A stretch of DNA of 64,000 nucleotides from Algoriphagus sp. Its GTDB lineage: Bacteria; Bacteroidota; Bacteroidia; Cytophagales; Cyclobacteriaceae. The stretch is from positions 62,001 to 126,000 of the forward strand of contig JAGXQZ010000051.1 of NCBI GenBank assembly GCA_018336015.1, in the 5' to 3' direction. Below are positions 24,008 to 33,290 of the stretch, piece after piece; positions within the stretch are counted from its first letter, which is position 1, and every line of letters begins with the position of its first letter. Position numbers and translations under genes: made by a program. The notes beneath the pieces were generated by a model. That model made no database searches and was not told where the DNA came from. It saw only the letters and a program-made list of their open reading frames with translations.

Positions 24008-24189
24008 ACCTGTCTGGCTTTAATTGATCTTACTGGGACTTTTAAACAATTGGTTCCCTAAAATACATTGGACTTTGATATTTGCAAAAATTAAAAGTTT
24101 CAGAGCAAGAATTACACATCTCCATCCTTTAATACTTTCAATTCAATCCATCCCAAAAGAAACCTTAAATGAATGGATTGACTCTTCTT

Positions 24190-26709
24190 CTAGAGCTTTG
24201 CAGCCACAACAAGTGTCTTTTTGAAAATCAAAATTTTCCCATTCGTATCAACCAACTCTACCAATAGTACATAATAGCCGGGCCTAACTCTTGCTCCCAA
24301 ATCATCTGTACCATTCCAAGTTAAAAGGCCCTGGGTACCTAAAGGCTGGTTTTGAGCCAAAGTATGAACAGCCAACCCAGAAGCGGAAAAAACAGAAAAG
24401 CTACCCACCCAGCCAGGTTGATCCAATTCATATCGAATTGTAGTAAATGTGGCACCAACACTCCCCTCTGGATCAAAAACTTGCGGTTCGATTTGAATTA
24501 AGTTTGATTCAAATTCACCTAAAACAGTTGAATTTCGTTTTCCTGGGGTCGCAAAGTCTTCATTGCCGGATGCAGACTGCCAATTAAAATCCAACGCAGC
24601 GGCTGATGTCGATGATATCCGTTCCAAAGAGACTCCTTTTGTGTTCCGGATAAGTGGATGATGCATTTTCGGGTCATAGGTGAATTTTTCGACCGCTTCC
24701 CCTACATTGGAAATCAAGACCACAGTGCCTCCGGAAATCGGATAACTTGGTAGACTTGGAATCTGAAAAAAATGACCATTTACAGATTTAGGATAAGCAA
24801 GTTTCAGCGAATTTGTATCCGTAGTAATTGCCAAAAATCCTCCTGGATCCAAATAATCGCCTCTTCCACCGAAAATTCGAACCTGACTGGTTTGTCCAGA
24901 ATTATTCAGATTACCAAGCGCCCAAGATTCCAGAGACAGGAATTTATCAGTGGTGTTATGAATCTCTACAAATTTGGGATCCCCCACTCGTGCATCAAAT
25001 AACACTTCGTTGATGATCAAATCACCAGGTCCAGCTGCTTCTGCTAAAACAAGATTGGCCGATAGAGGGTCTTCTTGAACAACCCCACGGCAATTCACAA
25101 GTGATGTAATTTTAACTTCATATTTTCTGCCACGAATAGCTTCTCGATCCAATTTTATCTTTATGGCATTACCATTAAGTGAAATCCATGTTGAGTCTGC
25201 CTTGAGTCCATCTGAAAAGGTAATTTGATTAGTTGAAATAGTTGGTAAAAAAAGCTGATTGAATACAACCTCAACCTCTCGAGAATTCACAAAAAACGCA
25301 GATTCAATCTCGAATTCTATGAGATCAATTTCTTGCGAAAAAACAGAATTCACTTTCCCTGGTGTTCCTCGAGCAGGATCCATCGATGACTTTAGAAACC
25401 CCGAATTATCACAAAGGAACTCCGGATGGACAACCTCAAGACTATAGCCTCCTGAAGCAAATTCACTCCCTCCCCAAGAAAAGGTAGCATAACTCAGCTG
25501 GTCAATCAGCACACCTTGGGATGAAGTCAAACTGACCCTATCTCCGGAGTTTAGCAGGGTAGGCCATGAACTGATCGGTATCACATTTCCAAATTCCTTC
25601 AACTGATTGGACTGTGATGAGGGCGCGAGTAAAACATATGCTCCTGGCTGAATCCAAAACTCAGGAAGAGAAGCCGTACTTCTGGAATTCGAAAAGAGTA
25701 ATCCTTGAAGCCTAAACTCTTTAGCAGAGGGATTGTACAACTCAACATATTCCACATTAGGCAGGTCTTGATCTGCTCTTGGAGCCGGCATGAGTTCATT
25801 GATCACCAAAGACTTGTAGTCAAACGAAGTAGGATCTGTAAACCTGAAATTGACCGAGGTATCCCTCAAAAAATTGCCTTCCAAATCGGGAATTTGCATG
25901 ACATCCAACCTATAACTTTTACCTTCTTCCAAATTTTCCTCAAAACGAAGAATCCGGGTAGAATCATTGAGTGAATTGATTATTTCGGGGTCTATTCCAT
26001 CCAACTTGTAAGCAAGCGGAAGGAGCGAGAATACCGGGTCTATTGGCTCATCGAAACCCAACAAAATCTCCTTTGAAGAATACCCCTTTATACTTTTTAC
26101 TTTTGGTGGGGTAGCATCCTGAACAAAATCCCCCATCTCAAAATCATCCAAAAACCACCTCGCAGCACTTCCACTCCCTGCCCCATAAAGGATCTCCAAT
26201 TTCAAAAAGACTTCATTGAGCCCCGCATATTCAATTGGAACCTCTAGAACAAACCTTCGGTACTCCTGATTTTCATTCCCAAATTCATTCTCCCCACCCA
26301 GTAAGACCCTATCTGAAAATCCTCCATTCAAACGTTCTCCCCACGAAAAATACACCACAGCAGGACGGTTTCCTGTCCCATTCTGTAGGCTTCTTGCCCA
26401 AAAAGAAACCTTGGGCCTTTCTAATTCTGATGGGTTCAGCCTAATCCAAATTTCTCCATTGAATGTATTGATCGGCTGAACCGCTAGTGCTCTGGAATTC
26501 CCCTTACCAAGGTTTAGAGTCTGAAAGATCCGCGAGGAAGGGCTTCTAACCTCATTTCCATACCAACCCGGAAGAAACTCCCCGGGAAAAGAAGTGATGG
26601 AAAATTGGCTTTCAAAATCCTGTTTTTGCCCCAATGCCTTCATAGGAAAGATGGATATAGAGCTAAAGGAAAACCAAAAAACAAAGGATAGAAAAGTACG
26701 ATTCATCAT
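24190..26709 (-). CDS. Large secreted lamin-tail-domain protein
   Basis: An 839-residue exported protein. The start at 26,709 (MMNRTFLSFVFWF...) gives a signal peptide ending KALGQ. The open frame extends 30 codons further but without a signal-like N-terminus. The protein contains about three lamin-tail-like domains, marked by LVINELMPAP, VEYVELYNPS, LIINEVLFDA and KFVEIHNTTD, with Ig-like parts between them. A C-terminal FlgD-like Ig segment (GRV-type RPGYYVLLVEL) ends it. No type IX sorting tail (TIN-like) is obvious. A cell-surface adhesive or nuclease-associated role is inferred; no catalytic motif is seen. Confidence 0.8.
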   Translation of the reverse strand: MMNRTFLSFVFWFSFSSISIFPMKALGQKQDFESQFSITSFPGEFLPGWYGNEVRSPSSRIFQTLNLGKGNSRALAVQPINTFNGEIWIRLNPSELERPKVSFWARSLQNGTGNRPAVVYFSWGERLNGGFSDRVLLGGENEFGNENQEYRRFVLEVPIEYAGLNEVFLKLEILYGAGSGSAARWFLDDFEMGDFVQDATPPKVKSIKGYSSKEILLGFDEPIDPVFSLLPLAYKLDGIDPEIINSLNDSTRILRFEENLEEGKSYRLDVMQIPDLEGNFLRDTSVNFRFTDPTSFDYKSLVINELMPAPRADQDLPNVEYVELYNPSAKEFRLQGLLFSNSRSTASLPEFWIQPGAYVLLAPSSQSNQLKEFGNVIPISSWPTLLNSGDRVSLTSSQGVLIDQLSYATFSWGGSEFASGGYSLEVVHPEFLCDNSGFLKSSMDPARGTPGKVNSVFSQEIDLIEFEIESAFFVNSREVEVVFNQLFLPTISTNQITFSDGLKADSTWISLNGNAIKIKLDREAIRGRKYEVKITSLVNCRGVVQEDPLSANLVLAEAAGPGDLIINEVLFDARVGDPKFVEIHNTTDKFLSLESWALGNLNNSGQTSQVRIFGGRGDYLDPGGFLAITTDTNSLKLAYPKSVNGHFFQIPSLPSYPISGGTVVLISNVGEAVEKFTYDPKMHHPLIRNTKGVSLERISSTSAAALDFNWQSASGNEDFATPGKRNSTVLGEFESNLIQIEPQVFDPEGSVGATFTTIRYELDQPGWVGSFSVFSASGLAVHTLAQNQPLGTQGLLTWNGTDDLGARVRPGYYVLLVELVDTNGKILIFKKTLVVAAKL

Positions 26710-26825
26710 AAAAATGATAAAAAAGAACGCACTTAAAATACAAAAATTAGTTTTAACCTCGGTGTCAATCAGAAAAAACTCGATGATTTTTTGAGTCATT
26801 ATCCTGAAAATGAACTCCTAGTCCT

Positions 26826-26833
26826 TACTTTTG
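26826..26833 (+). promoter_or_regulatory. -7 element of asd
   Basis: TACTTTTG fits TAnnTTTG and lies 34 nt before the asd ATG. A CTG sits 19 nt upstream in place of the TTG -33 box. This -7 element lies across the longer open frame's first codons, which supports the downstream start at 26,867. Confidence 0.5.
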
Positions 26834-26866
26834 CAGTCCCAAAACCAATTAAAACCTATTCATATT

Positions 26867-27859
26867 ATGAAACTGGCTGTAGTAGGTGCCACCGGTCTGG
26901 TAGGCTCCGAAATTCTCGAGGTGCTCGACGAGCACAACTTCCCTTATGACGAACTGCTATTGGTTGCTTCTGAGCGATCCGTGGGTAAACAGATCGAGTA
27001 TAAGGGTAAAAAACACACCGTAATCGGCCTGGCCGATGCTGTGGCAGCCAAACCTGAAATCGCCATTTTCTCCGCAGGTGGAAGCACCTCACTGGAGTGG
27101 GCTCCCAAATTTGCAGAAGTAGGCACTTTTGTGATCGACAACTCTTCTGCATGGAGAATGGATCCTTCCAAAAAATTGGTTGTCCCAGAAATCAACGCGA
27201 AAGAAATTACTCCTAACGATAAAATCATCGCCAACCCCAACTGCTCCACTATTCAAATGGTGTTGGCGTTGGAGCCTTTGCGCCAGCGCTATGGCATCAA
27301 GCGCATCGTTGTATCTACCTATCAATCTGTGACAGGCACGGGGAAAGCCGCAGTAGATCAGATGATGGCTGAGCGATCAGGCGAAGCCAATCCTCCAATG
27401 GTTTATCCTCATAAGATTGACATGAACGTTCTTCCTCACATCGACGTGTTCCAGCCCAACGGCTACACCAAGGAAGAGATGAAAATGATCAACGAGACCA
27501 AAAAAATCTTCAGCGACAATACCGTCCAAGTGACATCTACTACTGTTCGTATTCCGACCATGGGTGGACACTCTGAAGCGGTCAACGTCGAGTTTAAGCA
27601 GGATTTTGATTTGGCGGAAGTGAGAAGCCTGTTGGAAAATGCTCCGGGAGTGATCGTACAGGACGATCCGACCAACTTCGTCTATCCAATGCCTATCACT
27701 TCGCATAAAAAGGATGAGGTATTCGTAGGCCGATTGAGACGAGATGAATCTCAACCAAACACACTCAATATGTGGATTGTGGCAGATAACCTTAGAAAAG
27801 GTGCTGCTACCAATGCCGTACAGATTGCAGAATACCTTTTGGAAAATAAACTGGTCTGA
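26867..27859 (+). CDS. asd: Aspartate-semialdehyde dehydrogenase
   Basis: A 330-residue NADPH-dependent enzyme that converts aspartyl phosphate to aspartate semialdehyde for lysine, threonine, methionine and peptidoglycan synthesis. The NADP motif GATGLVGSE opens the protein and the catalytic Cys is in IANPNCSTIQM. The start is the ATG at 26,867; a 12-codon longer frame exists but runs into the promoter. Its stop overlaps the next gene's ATG by one base (TGATG). Confidence 0.96.
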   Translation: MKLAVVGATGLVGSEILEVLDEHNFPYDELLLVASERSVGKQIEYKGKKHTVIGLADAVAAKPEIAIFSAGGSTSLEWAPKFAEVGTFVIDNSSAWRMDPSKKLVVPEINAKEITPNDKIIANPNCSTIQMVLALEPLRQRYGIKRIVVSTYQSVTGTGKAAVDQMMAERSGEANPPMVYPHKIDMNVLPHIDVFQPNGYTKEEMKMINETKKIFSDNTVQVTSTTVRIPTMGGHSEAVNVEFKQDFDLAEVRSLLENAPGVIVQDDPTNFVYPMPITSHKKDEVFVGRLRRDESQPNTLNMWIVADNLRKGAATNAVQIAEYLLENKLV

Positions 27860-29079
27860 TGAACCTCAGCGAGCTCAATAGCGCTGAATTCAGACAATTT
27901 GTGCAGGATCATCTTTCAGAAGATCCTGCACTTTTGCTTTTTAAATATCAAGGGAAAGTCACTTTTGATCTAAAAATGGCAGTTCAGCAGATTTCTGCCC
28001 GACAAAAAGTATCCAAAAAACTCCCTTCTTGGTCTGCTAATCCCGATTTACTTTTTCCTGCAAGTATCTCTTTAGAGCAAAGTTCTTCCGAAGAAACAGC
28101 TCACTTCAAAGCAAAAGGCTTGAATGGTAAATTGATGATCGATCTTACCGGAGGCTATGGAGTGGATTTTTTCCACTTGAGCCAGGGATTTGAAAAAGGA
28201 ATTTATTGCGAAAGACAGCCTGAACTCTTCCAGATTTCGAAGCATAATCTTGAGCTATTGAAGCCCTCCAAGGGTTCAGAACCCATGGAGGGTTTAGATA
28301 GAAAGTTTGAGTTTTTTGAAGACGATGGATTGGATTTTTTGAAAAAAACTAACCACCACTTTGATCTGATTTATGCGGATCCTGCCAGAAGGGGTGGCGG
28401 CAATCAGAAGCTTTATAAGCTGCAAGAATGCGAACCGGATGTAGTGAGTACTTGGTCTCTTTTACGAAGCAAATCGGATCACATCCTGATCAAAGCCTCA
28501 CCCATGCTGGATATCACGCAAGCTTGGACTGAGCTTCCGGAGATACAGAAAATCACCGTGGTTTCCGTAAAAAATGAGGTAAAGGAACTCCTCCTTTCAT
28601 GGGAAAAAGGAAATACTCAAGAATCCAGAGAGATCTCAGTCGTTGATTTGGGCAGTGAAAATCCAAGATTCTCTTTTGCACCAAAGGAAGAAGAAAAGGC
28701 AATTGTACCCCTCGGTGAAGCAGAAACGTACTTGATCGAACCGCTGAACGGAATTCTTAAAGCCGGAGCGTTTAATCTTTTCGCCGCGCGATTTGGATTG
28801 AAAAAACTGGAGAAAAACAGCCACCTCTACACCGGGAATACGATTCAGGACGACATCCCGGGCCGAGTCTTTGAAGTGATTCAGGAGGTTTCTCCCAAAA
28901 AGCAGGAAATCAAAAATCTCTTCCCTTCGGGAAAAGTCAACGTAATCTGCCGAAACTATAGCATCGGGGCTGAAGACCTTAAAAAGAAACTTGGACTAAA
29001 AGACGGAGGAGAAGACTTTCTGATCGGAACGAAAACAAAAAGCGGGTTTAAAGTCTTTTGGTGCAGACGAATTCAGTAA
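27859..29079 (+). CDS. Class I SAM-dependent methyltransferase with THUMP-like domain
   Basis: A 406-residue methyltransferase. Motif I is MIDLTGGYGVDFFHLS near residue 94 and the catalytic-type motif is IYADPARRGGG near 171, as in the RNA cap guanine-N2/THUMP-like group of Bacteroidota. Substrate is unknown, probably RNA. It is coupled to asd through TGATG. An inverted repeat of about 29 nt is inserted in frame around residues 136-146 (peptide around KPSKGSEPMEGLDR), which is absent from the conserved core and would be a surface loop. It ends without a visible terminator of its own. Confidence 0.83.
   Translation: MNLSELNSAEFRQFVQDHLSEDPALLLFKYQGKVTFDLKMAVQQISARQKVSKKLPSWSANPDLLFPASISLEQSSSEETAHFKAKGLNGKLMIDLTGGYGVDFFHLSQGFEKGIYCERQPELFQISKHNLELLKPSKGSEPMEGLDRKFEFFEDDGLDFLKKTNHHFDLIYADPARRGGGNQKLYKLQECEPDVVSTWSLLRSKSDHILIKASPMLDITQAWTELPEIQKITVVSVKNEVKELLLSWEKGNTQESREISVVDLGSENPRFSFAPKEEEKAIVPLGEAETYLIEPLNGILKAGAFNLFAARFGLKKLEKNSHLYTGNTIQDDIPGRVFEVIQEVSPKKQEIKNLFPSGKVNVICRNYSIGAEDLKKKLGLKDGGEDFLIGTKTKSGFKVFWCRRIQ
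28264..28292. repeat. Palindromic repeat inserted inside the methyltransferase gene
   Basis: Arms CCCTCCAAGGGTTC (28,264-28,277) and GAACCCATGGAGGG (28,279-28,292) pair with one mismatch. The same kind of folded word (AACC...GGTT hairpins of about 30 nt) occurs at 41,495-41,529. It is translated in frame without stop. This looks like a mobile palindromic element carried inside a coding region. Confidence 0.55.
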
Positions 29080-29218
29080 AAAAAGGCAGGCTCAGTTGGA
29101 AGAAGTTAGAATCAAAATATATGACTGAGATGTCATGTCCTGAAACTTTTCCAAAGTTCCGAACATTGGAAAAATTCTCAAACCAATCCGAGAAACATCT
29201 AAGAAGATAGAAAAGAAA

Positions 29219-29243
29219 AAAGGTCTGTGAGACACAGACCTTT
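29219..29243 (-). terminator. Terminator after the DUF4834 gene
   Basis: An 11-bp perfect stem AAAGGTCTGTG/CACAGACCTTT with a 3-nt loop. On the minus strand the right side continues as a T-rich run. It lies 23 nt beyond the stop codon at 29,266. The plus strand methyltransferase ends at 29,079 and could use it too. Confidence 0.72.
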
Positions 29244-29265
29244 GCACACTTAAGGATTTTATCGG

Positions 29266-29523
29266 TTACTCCTTCACTTCTTCATAGTCGACGTATTCGC
29301 CTCCTTGGATATCTTTTTTTCGCTTATCCAATTCTTCCTTGGGAATGTAATCTACCACTACAGCATCTTTAGGCCTTGCAGCATGCTGTTGAGCACGCTG
29401 CTGTTCCATGGCCGCTTCATTTACTTGCTTCGCAAATTGAGCAAGCTTTGACCGAAGAAAATACCGAAGGAGTTGGCCTAGCAGCCAGCCAACTCCCAGT
29501 AATATGATGAGAAATTTTACCAA
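29266..29523 (-). CDS. DUF4834 small membrane protein
   Basis: An 85-residue protein with one N-terminal membrane helix (about residues 3-24, LIILLGVGWLLGQLLRYFLR). A charged coiled part follows, with the family-like acidic end YVDYEEVKE. DUF4834 proteins are widespread and uncharacterised in Bacteroidota. It follows carB by 24 nt on the same strand and is probably co-transcribed. Confidence 0.8.
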   Translation of the reverse strand: MVKFLIILLGVGWLLGQLLRYFLRSKLAQFAKQVNEAAMEQQRAQQHAARPKDAVVVDYIPKEELDKRKKDIQGGEYVDYEEVKE

Positions 29524-29547
29524 GTTTTTTCAGGATTATGAACCGGC

Positions 29548-32367
29548 TTACCTGCTGAGATAGATATTTCGCTCGTTGTAAATTTTGAGGAAATAGTCAT
29601 CCATCAGATCGTCGATAAAGTAAATCGCTTCACCGGTGGATTTCATTTCAGGTCCCAATTCTTTGTTGACATTCGGGAATTTGTGGAAAGAGAATACCGG
29701 TTCTTTGATGGCATAACCCTTCTTCACCGGTTTGAATTCAAAGTCGGTGACCTTTTTCTCTCCCAACATCACCTTTACGGCATAATTCACATAAGGTTCC
29801 TGATAGGCCTTGCAGATAAACGGCACCGTACGGGAAGCTCTAGGATTGGCCTCGATCACATACACCTTGTCATTCTTGATTGCAAACTGGATGTTGATCA
29901 AACCGACAGTTTTGAGAGCCAAAGCGATTTTCTCGGTGTAAGTCTCGATCTGACGGATCACCAAATCCCCCAAATTGTAGGGAGGAAGGACGGCATAGGA
30001 GTCTCCGGAGTGAATTCCGGCAGGCTCGATGTGCTGCATAATACCAATGATGTAGACATTTTCTCCATCACAGATTGCATCTGCTTCCGCTTCGATGGCG
30101 CCTTCCAAGAAGTGATCGAGAAGAATCTCATTATTAGGAATGTCACGTAGCACATTTACCACATGCTCTTCAAGTTCCTTTTCGTTGATCACGATTTTCA
30201 TCCCCTGACCACCCAATACATAGCTTGGACGAACTAGAAGTGGGAATCCGATCGTTTTGCAAAGCTCAAGGGCCTCATCCGTATTGTGAATCGTGCCGAA
30301 TTCAGGATATGGTACGTTGTTTTCTTTCAAAAGCGTAGAGAACAAACCTCTGTCTTCGGCCAAATCCAAGGCCTCGAAGCTCGTTCCAATGATCTTGATG
30401 CCGTATTTGGAAAGTTTTTCAGCCAATTTCAAAGCAGTCTGACCCCCTAGTTGCACGATCACTCCAACAGGATTTTCCTGCAAAATGATCTCGTAAATAT
30501 GCTCCCAGAAAACCGGCTCAAAGTAAAGTTTATCCGCTACATCCGGATCAGTAGAAACCGTCTCCGGGTTACAGTTGATCATGATGGTCTCGTAGCCGCA
30601 CTCTTTAGCCGCCAAAACTCCATGAACACAGGAGTAGTCAAACTCAATTCCTTGCCCCACTCGGTTTGGTCCCGAGCCCAATACCACCACTTTCTTTTTC
30701 TCTGATCGGATAGACTCGTTTTCCTCTCCAAAAGTGGAGTAGTAATACGGGGTCTGGGCCTCAAACTCCGCAGCACAGGTATCTACCAATTTGTAGACAC
30801 GTTTGATTCCCATTTCATGGTAGCGCTTGTTAAACACATCGCTTTCCAAGCAATCGAGCAAGTGCGCAATTTGACGGTCGGCGTAGCCTTTTTTCTTCGC
30901 CAAATCCATCAGTTCGAATGGGATGGTGTTGATTTTATATTTCTCAATCTCAGCTTCCAAATGAATCAATTCCTCGATTTGCTTGAGGAACCACTTATCG
31001 ATCTTGGTCAGATCGTGGATTGTGCGGAAGGAAATGCCTAGTTTAAAAGCATCATAAACATGGAACAATCTGTTCCAGCTAGGATTGGCCAGGGAGTAAA
31101 GAATCTGCGCCTGATCTTTCAGCTCTTTGCCATCCGCACCCAAGCCATTTCTCTTGATTTCAAGAGACTGACAGGCTTTTTGAAGCGCTTCTTGAAAGTT
31201 GCGCCCGATGCCCATCACTTCCCCTACCGCTTTCATGGATAGGCCCAATCGACGATCCGAACCTTTGAATTTATCAAAGTTCCAACGTGGAATTTTTACG
31301 ATCACATAATCGATGGAAGGCTCAAAATATGCCGAAGTAGTCCCTGTAATGGAGTTGGACAATTCGTCCAGGTTATATCCTACTGCAAGCTTGGCAGCCA
31401 CTTTGGCAATCGGATAGCCGGTCGCTTTGGAAGCAAGTGCCGAGGATCGGGAAACGCGTGGGTTAATCTCGATACCGATGATCGTGTCATTATCCGGACT
31501 TACGGCAAACTGTACGTTACAGCCTCCGGCAAAATTGCCGATGCTATTCATCATCGTGATCGCATAGTTACGCATGCGCTGATACACCGTATCCGGAAGG
31601 GTCATGGCAGGTGCTACGGTAATGGAGTCACCGGTATGCACGCCCATCGGATCAAAATTTTCGATAGAACAGATCACGATCATGTTGCCGATGTTATCCC
31701 GCATCACCTCTAGCTCGTATTCTTTCCAACCGAGTATGCTTTGCTCAATCAGCACTTCATGAACAGGCGAAGCCTGAAGACCTGCTGCCAAGTATTTTTC
31801 AAAGTCCTCTGCCTTTTCCACAAAAGCTCCACCTGCACCACCCAAGGTGTAAGATGCCCTGATAATCAACGGAAATCCTATTTCCTGAGCGATTTCTTTA
31901 CCCTGTAGCATGGAAGTAGCCGTCGCCCCTTTGCAGACGCCTACACCAATGTGCTCCATAAGCGCTTTGAATTTTTCTCTGTTTTCAGCGGTATCGATGG
32001 CGTCAATATCGACACCAATCATTTTAACGCCATAGTTTTTCCAAATTCCTGCTTTGTCACATTCGATAGCAAGGTTGAGGGCAGTCTGTCCACCCATGGT
32101 AGGAAGTACGGCATCGATGTCAGGATGCTCAGTCAGGATTTTCCGGATGGATTTCTTTTCCAGTGGAAGCAAATACACGTGATCGGCGGTCACAGGGTCG
32201 GTCATGATCGTGGCTGGATTGGAATTGATCAGGGTGACTTTGATCCCTTCTTCACGGAGCGATCTGGAAGCCTGGGAGCCGGAATAGTCAAATTCGCAAG
32301 CTTGACCGATGACGATGGGACCTGAACCGATGAGGAGGACGTGCTTGATGCTACTGTCTTTAGGCAT
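29548..32367 (-). CDS. carB: Carbamoyl-phosphate synthase large subunit, without C-terminal MGS domain
   Basis: A 939-residue CarB with both ATP-grasp halves. The N half begins with LLIGSGPIVIGQACEFDYSG and the C half with VLGSGPNRVGQGIEFDYS near 560. It makes carbamoyl phosphate for arginine and pyrimidine synthesis. E. coli CarB is about 1,073 residues and ends with an MGS-like allosteric domain; here the chain stops soon after the GPEMKSTGE segment, so that regulatory domain is missing. carA is not in the window. A TAATTTTG -7-like element lies about 45 nt upstream. Confidence 0.95.
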   Translation of the reverse strand: MPKDSSIKHVLLIGSGPIVIGQACEFDYSGSQASRSLREEGIKVTLINSNPATIMTDPVTADHVYLLPLEKKSIRKILTEHPDIDAVLPTMGGQTALNLAIECDKAGIWKNYGVKMIGVDIDAIDTAENREKFKALMEHIGVGVCKGATATSMLQGKEIAQEIGFPLIIRASYTLGGAGGAFVEKAEDFEKYLAAGLQASPVHEVLIEQSILGWKEYELEVMRDNIGNMIVICSIENFDPMGVHTGDSITVAPAMTLPDTVYQRMRNYAITMMNSIGNFAGGCNVQFAVSPDNDTIIGIEINPRVSRSSALASKATGYPIAKVAAKLAVGYNLDELSNSITGTTSAYFEPSIDYVIVKIPRWNFDKFKGSDRRLGLSMKAVGEVMGIGRNFQEALQKACQSLEIKRNGLGADGKELKDQAQILYSLANPSWNRLFHVYDAFKLGISFRTIHDLTKIDKWFLKQIEELIHLEAEIEKYKINTIPFELMDLAKKKGYADRQIAHLLDCLESDVFNKRYHEMGIKRVYKLVDTCAAEFEAQTPYYYSTFGEENESIRSEKKKVVVLGSGPNRVGQGIEFDYSCVHGVLAAKECGYETIMINCNPETVSTDPDVADKLYFEPVFWEHIYEIILQENPVGVIVQLGGQTALKLAEKLSKYGIKIIGTSFEALDLAEDRGLFSTLLKENNVPYPEFGTIHNTDEALELCKTIGFPLLVRPSYVLGGQGMKIVINEKELEEHVVNVLRDIPNNEILLDHFLEGAIEAEADAICDGENVYIIGIMQHIEPAGIHSGDSYAVLPPYNLGDLVIRQIETYTEKIALALKTVGLINIQFAIKNDKVYVIEANPRASRTVPFICKAYQEPYVNYAVKVMLGEKKVTDFEFKPVKKGYAIKEPVFSFHKFPNVNKELGPEMKSTGEAIYFIDDLMDDYFLKIYNERNIYLSR

Positions 32368-32545
32368 TAGAGAGGAGGGTTGAGGAAAATTTCACTTAAG
32401 TCCAAATTGGGGCAAAATTAGAAAAATTATCCGAAGGGGGAAGGATAACTTCGGATAAAAGGCACTCATGCTCACAGAAAAATGAAATAATCGGTGAATA
32501 GTCCGAATAGGAAAATTAATTTGATCCAATCCTTATTTTAGCCCA

Positions 32546-33214
32546 ATGAACTGGAATGATATGGATTTTTTCCCTGTCATGGGAGAAATGCTTACTTCTG
32601 AAAATACGCTTCAACTTGATTTCACTGCCGCTAATCAAGCATTGGATGCTGTAAATCTTAGTGATACAGCCGAGTTTGACCGATTTGTATTCGCTCAGCT
32701 GAAAAGCGCGGGAAAAAAGTACGGCATCGGAGGATATCTGGAGAATCGGGCGATTTACCGTCGGAGTGAAGTTTTTGCTACAGAATCTGCTGACTTCCGA
32801 AATATCCATTTGGGAATCGACATCTGGACAGAGGCAGGAGCACAGGTTTTCGCGCCCTTAGCAGGAAAGGTTCATAGCTTTCAGGACAACACGGGCTTTG
32901 GCAACTATGGCCCGACGATCATTTTGGAGCATGAACTAGAGGGAAAAACCCTCTTTTCTCTCTATGGGCATCTTTTCCGCAAAGACTTGGAAAAGCTACA
33001 GGTCGGACAGGAATTTCAGGCAGGCGAGTTACTTTGCCATGTGGGGCCTTTTCCCGAAAACGGAGATTGGCCACCTCACCTTCACTTCCAGCTGATGTGG
33101 GATTTGGGTGAAAACTGGGGCGATTATCCTGGCGTGGCGGCAGAAAAGGATTTGGAGTTTTATAAGGAAAATTGCCCGGATCCGAATTGGATTTTGGGAT
33201 TTGACTCATTCTAA
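32546..33214 (+). CDS. M23-family peptidase, no signal peptide
   Basis: A 222-residue protein with the lysostaphin-type catalytic core: HLGIDIWTEAGAQVFAPLAG near residue 92 supplies the first His and Asp, and HLHFQLMW near 180 the second His pair. M23 enzymes cut peptidoglycan cross-bridges, but no signal peptide or membrane helix is visible at this start (MNWNDMDFFPVMG). It might act in the cytoplasm, leave by another route or be a non-exported relative. A decayed copy of its 3' end lies 6.6 kb downstream (39,797-39,920). Confidence 0.85.
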   Translation: MNWNDMDFFPVMGEMLTSENTLQLDFTAANQALDAVNLSDTAEFDRFVFAQLKSAGKKYGIGGYLENRAIYRRSEVFATESADFRNIHLGIDIWTEAGAQVFAPLAGKVHSFQDNTGFGNYGPTIILEHELEGKTLFSLYGHLFRKDLEKLQVGQEFQAGELLCHVGPFPENGDWPPHLHFQLMWDLGENWGDYPGVAAEKDLEFYKENCPDPNWILGFDSF

Positions 33215-33290
33215 AACTTATTAGAAGCAGCTTGAAATCCCAGATTGTAAAGGTTCATCAGGAATTTTCTTTAAGTAAAATGATCCTGCC

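Noticed and set aside
24190..26709. Type IX secretion C-terminal sorting domain in the lamin-tail protein
   Set aside because: The C-terminus ends in a FlgD-like Ig segment without the conserved terminal motif, so I did not call a sorting signal.
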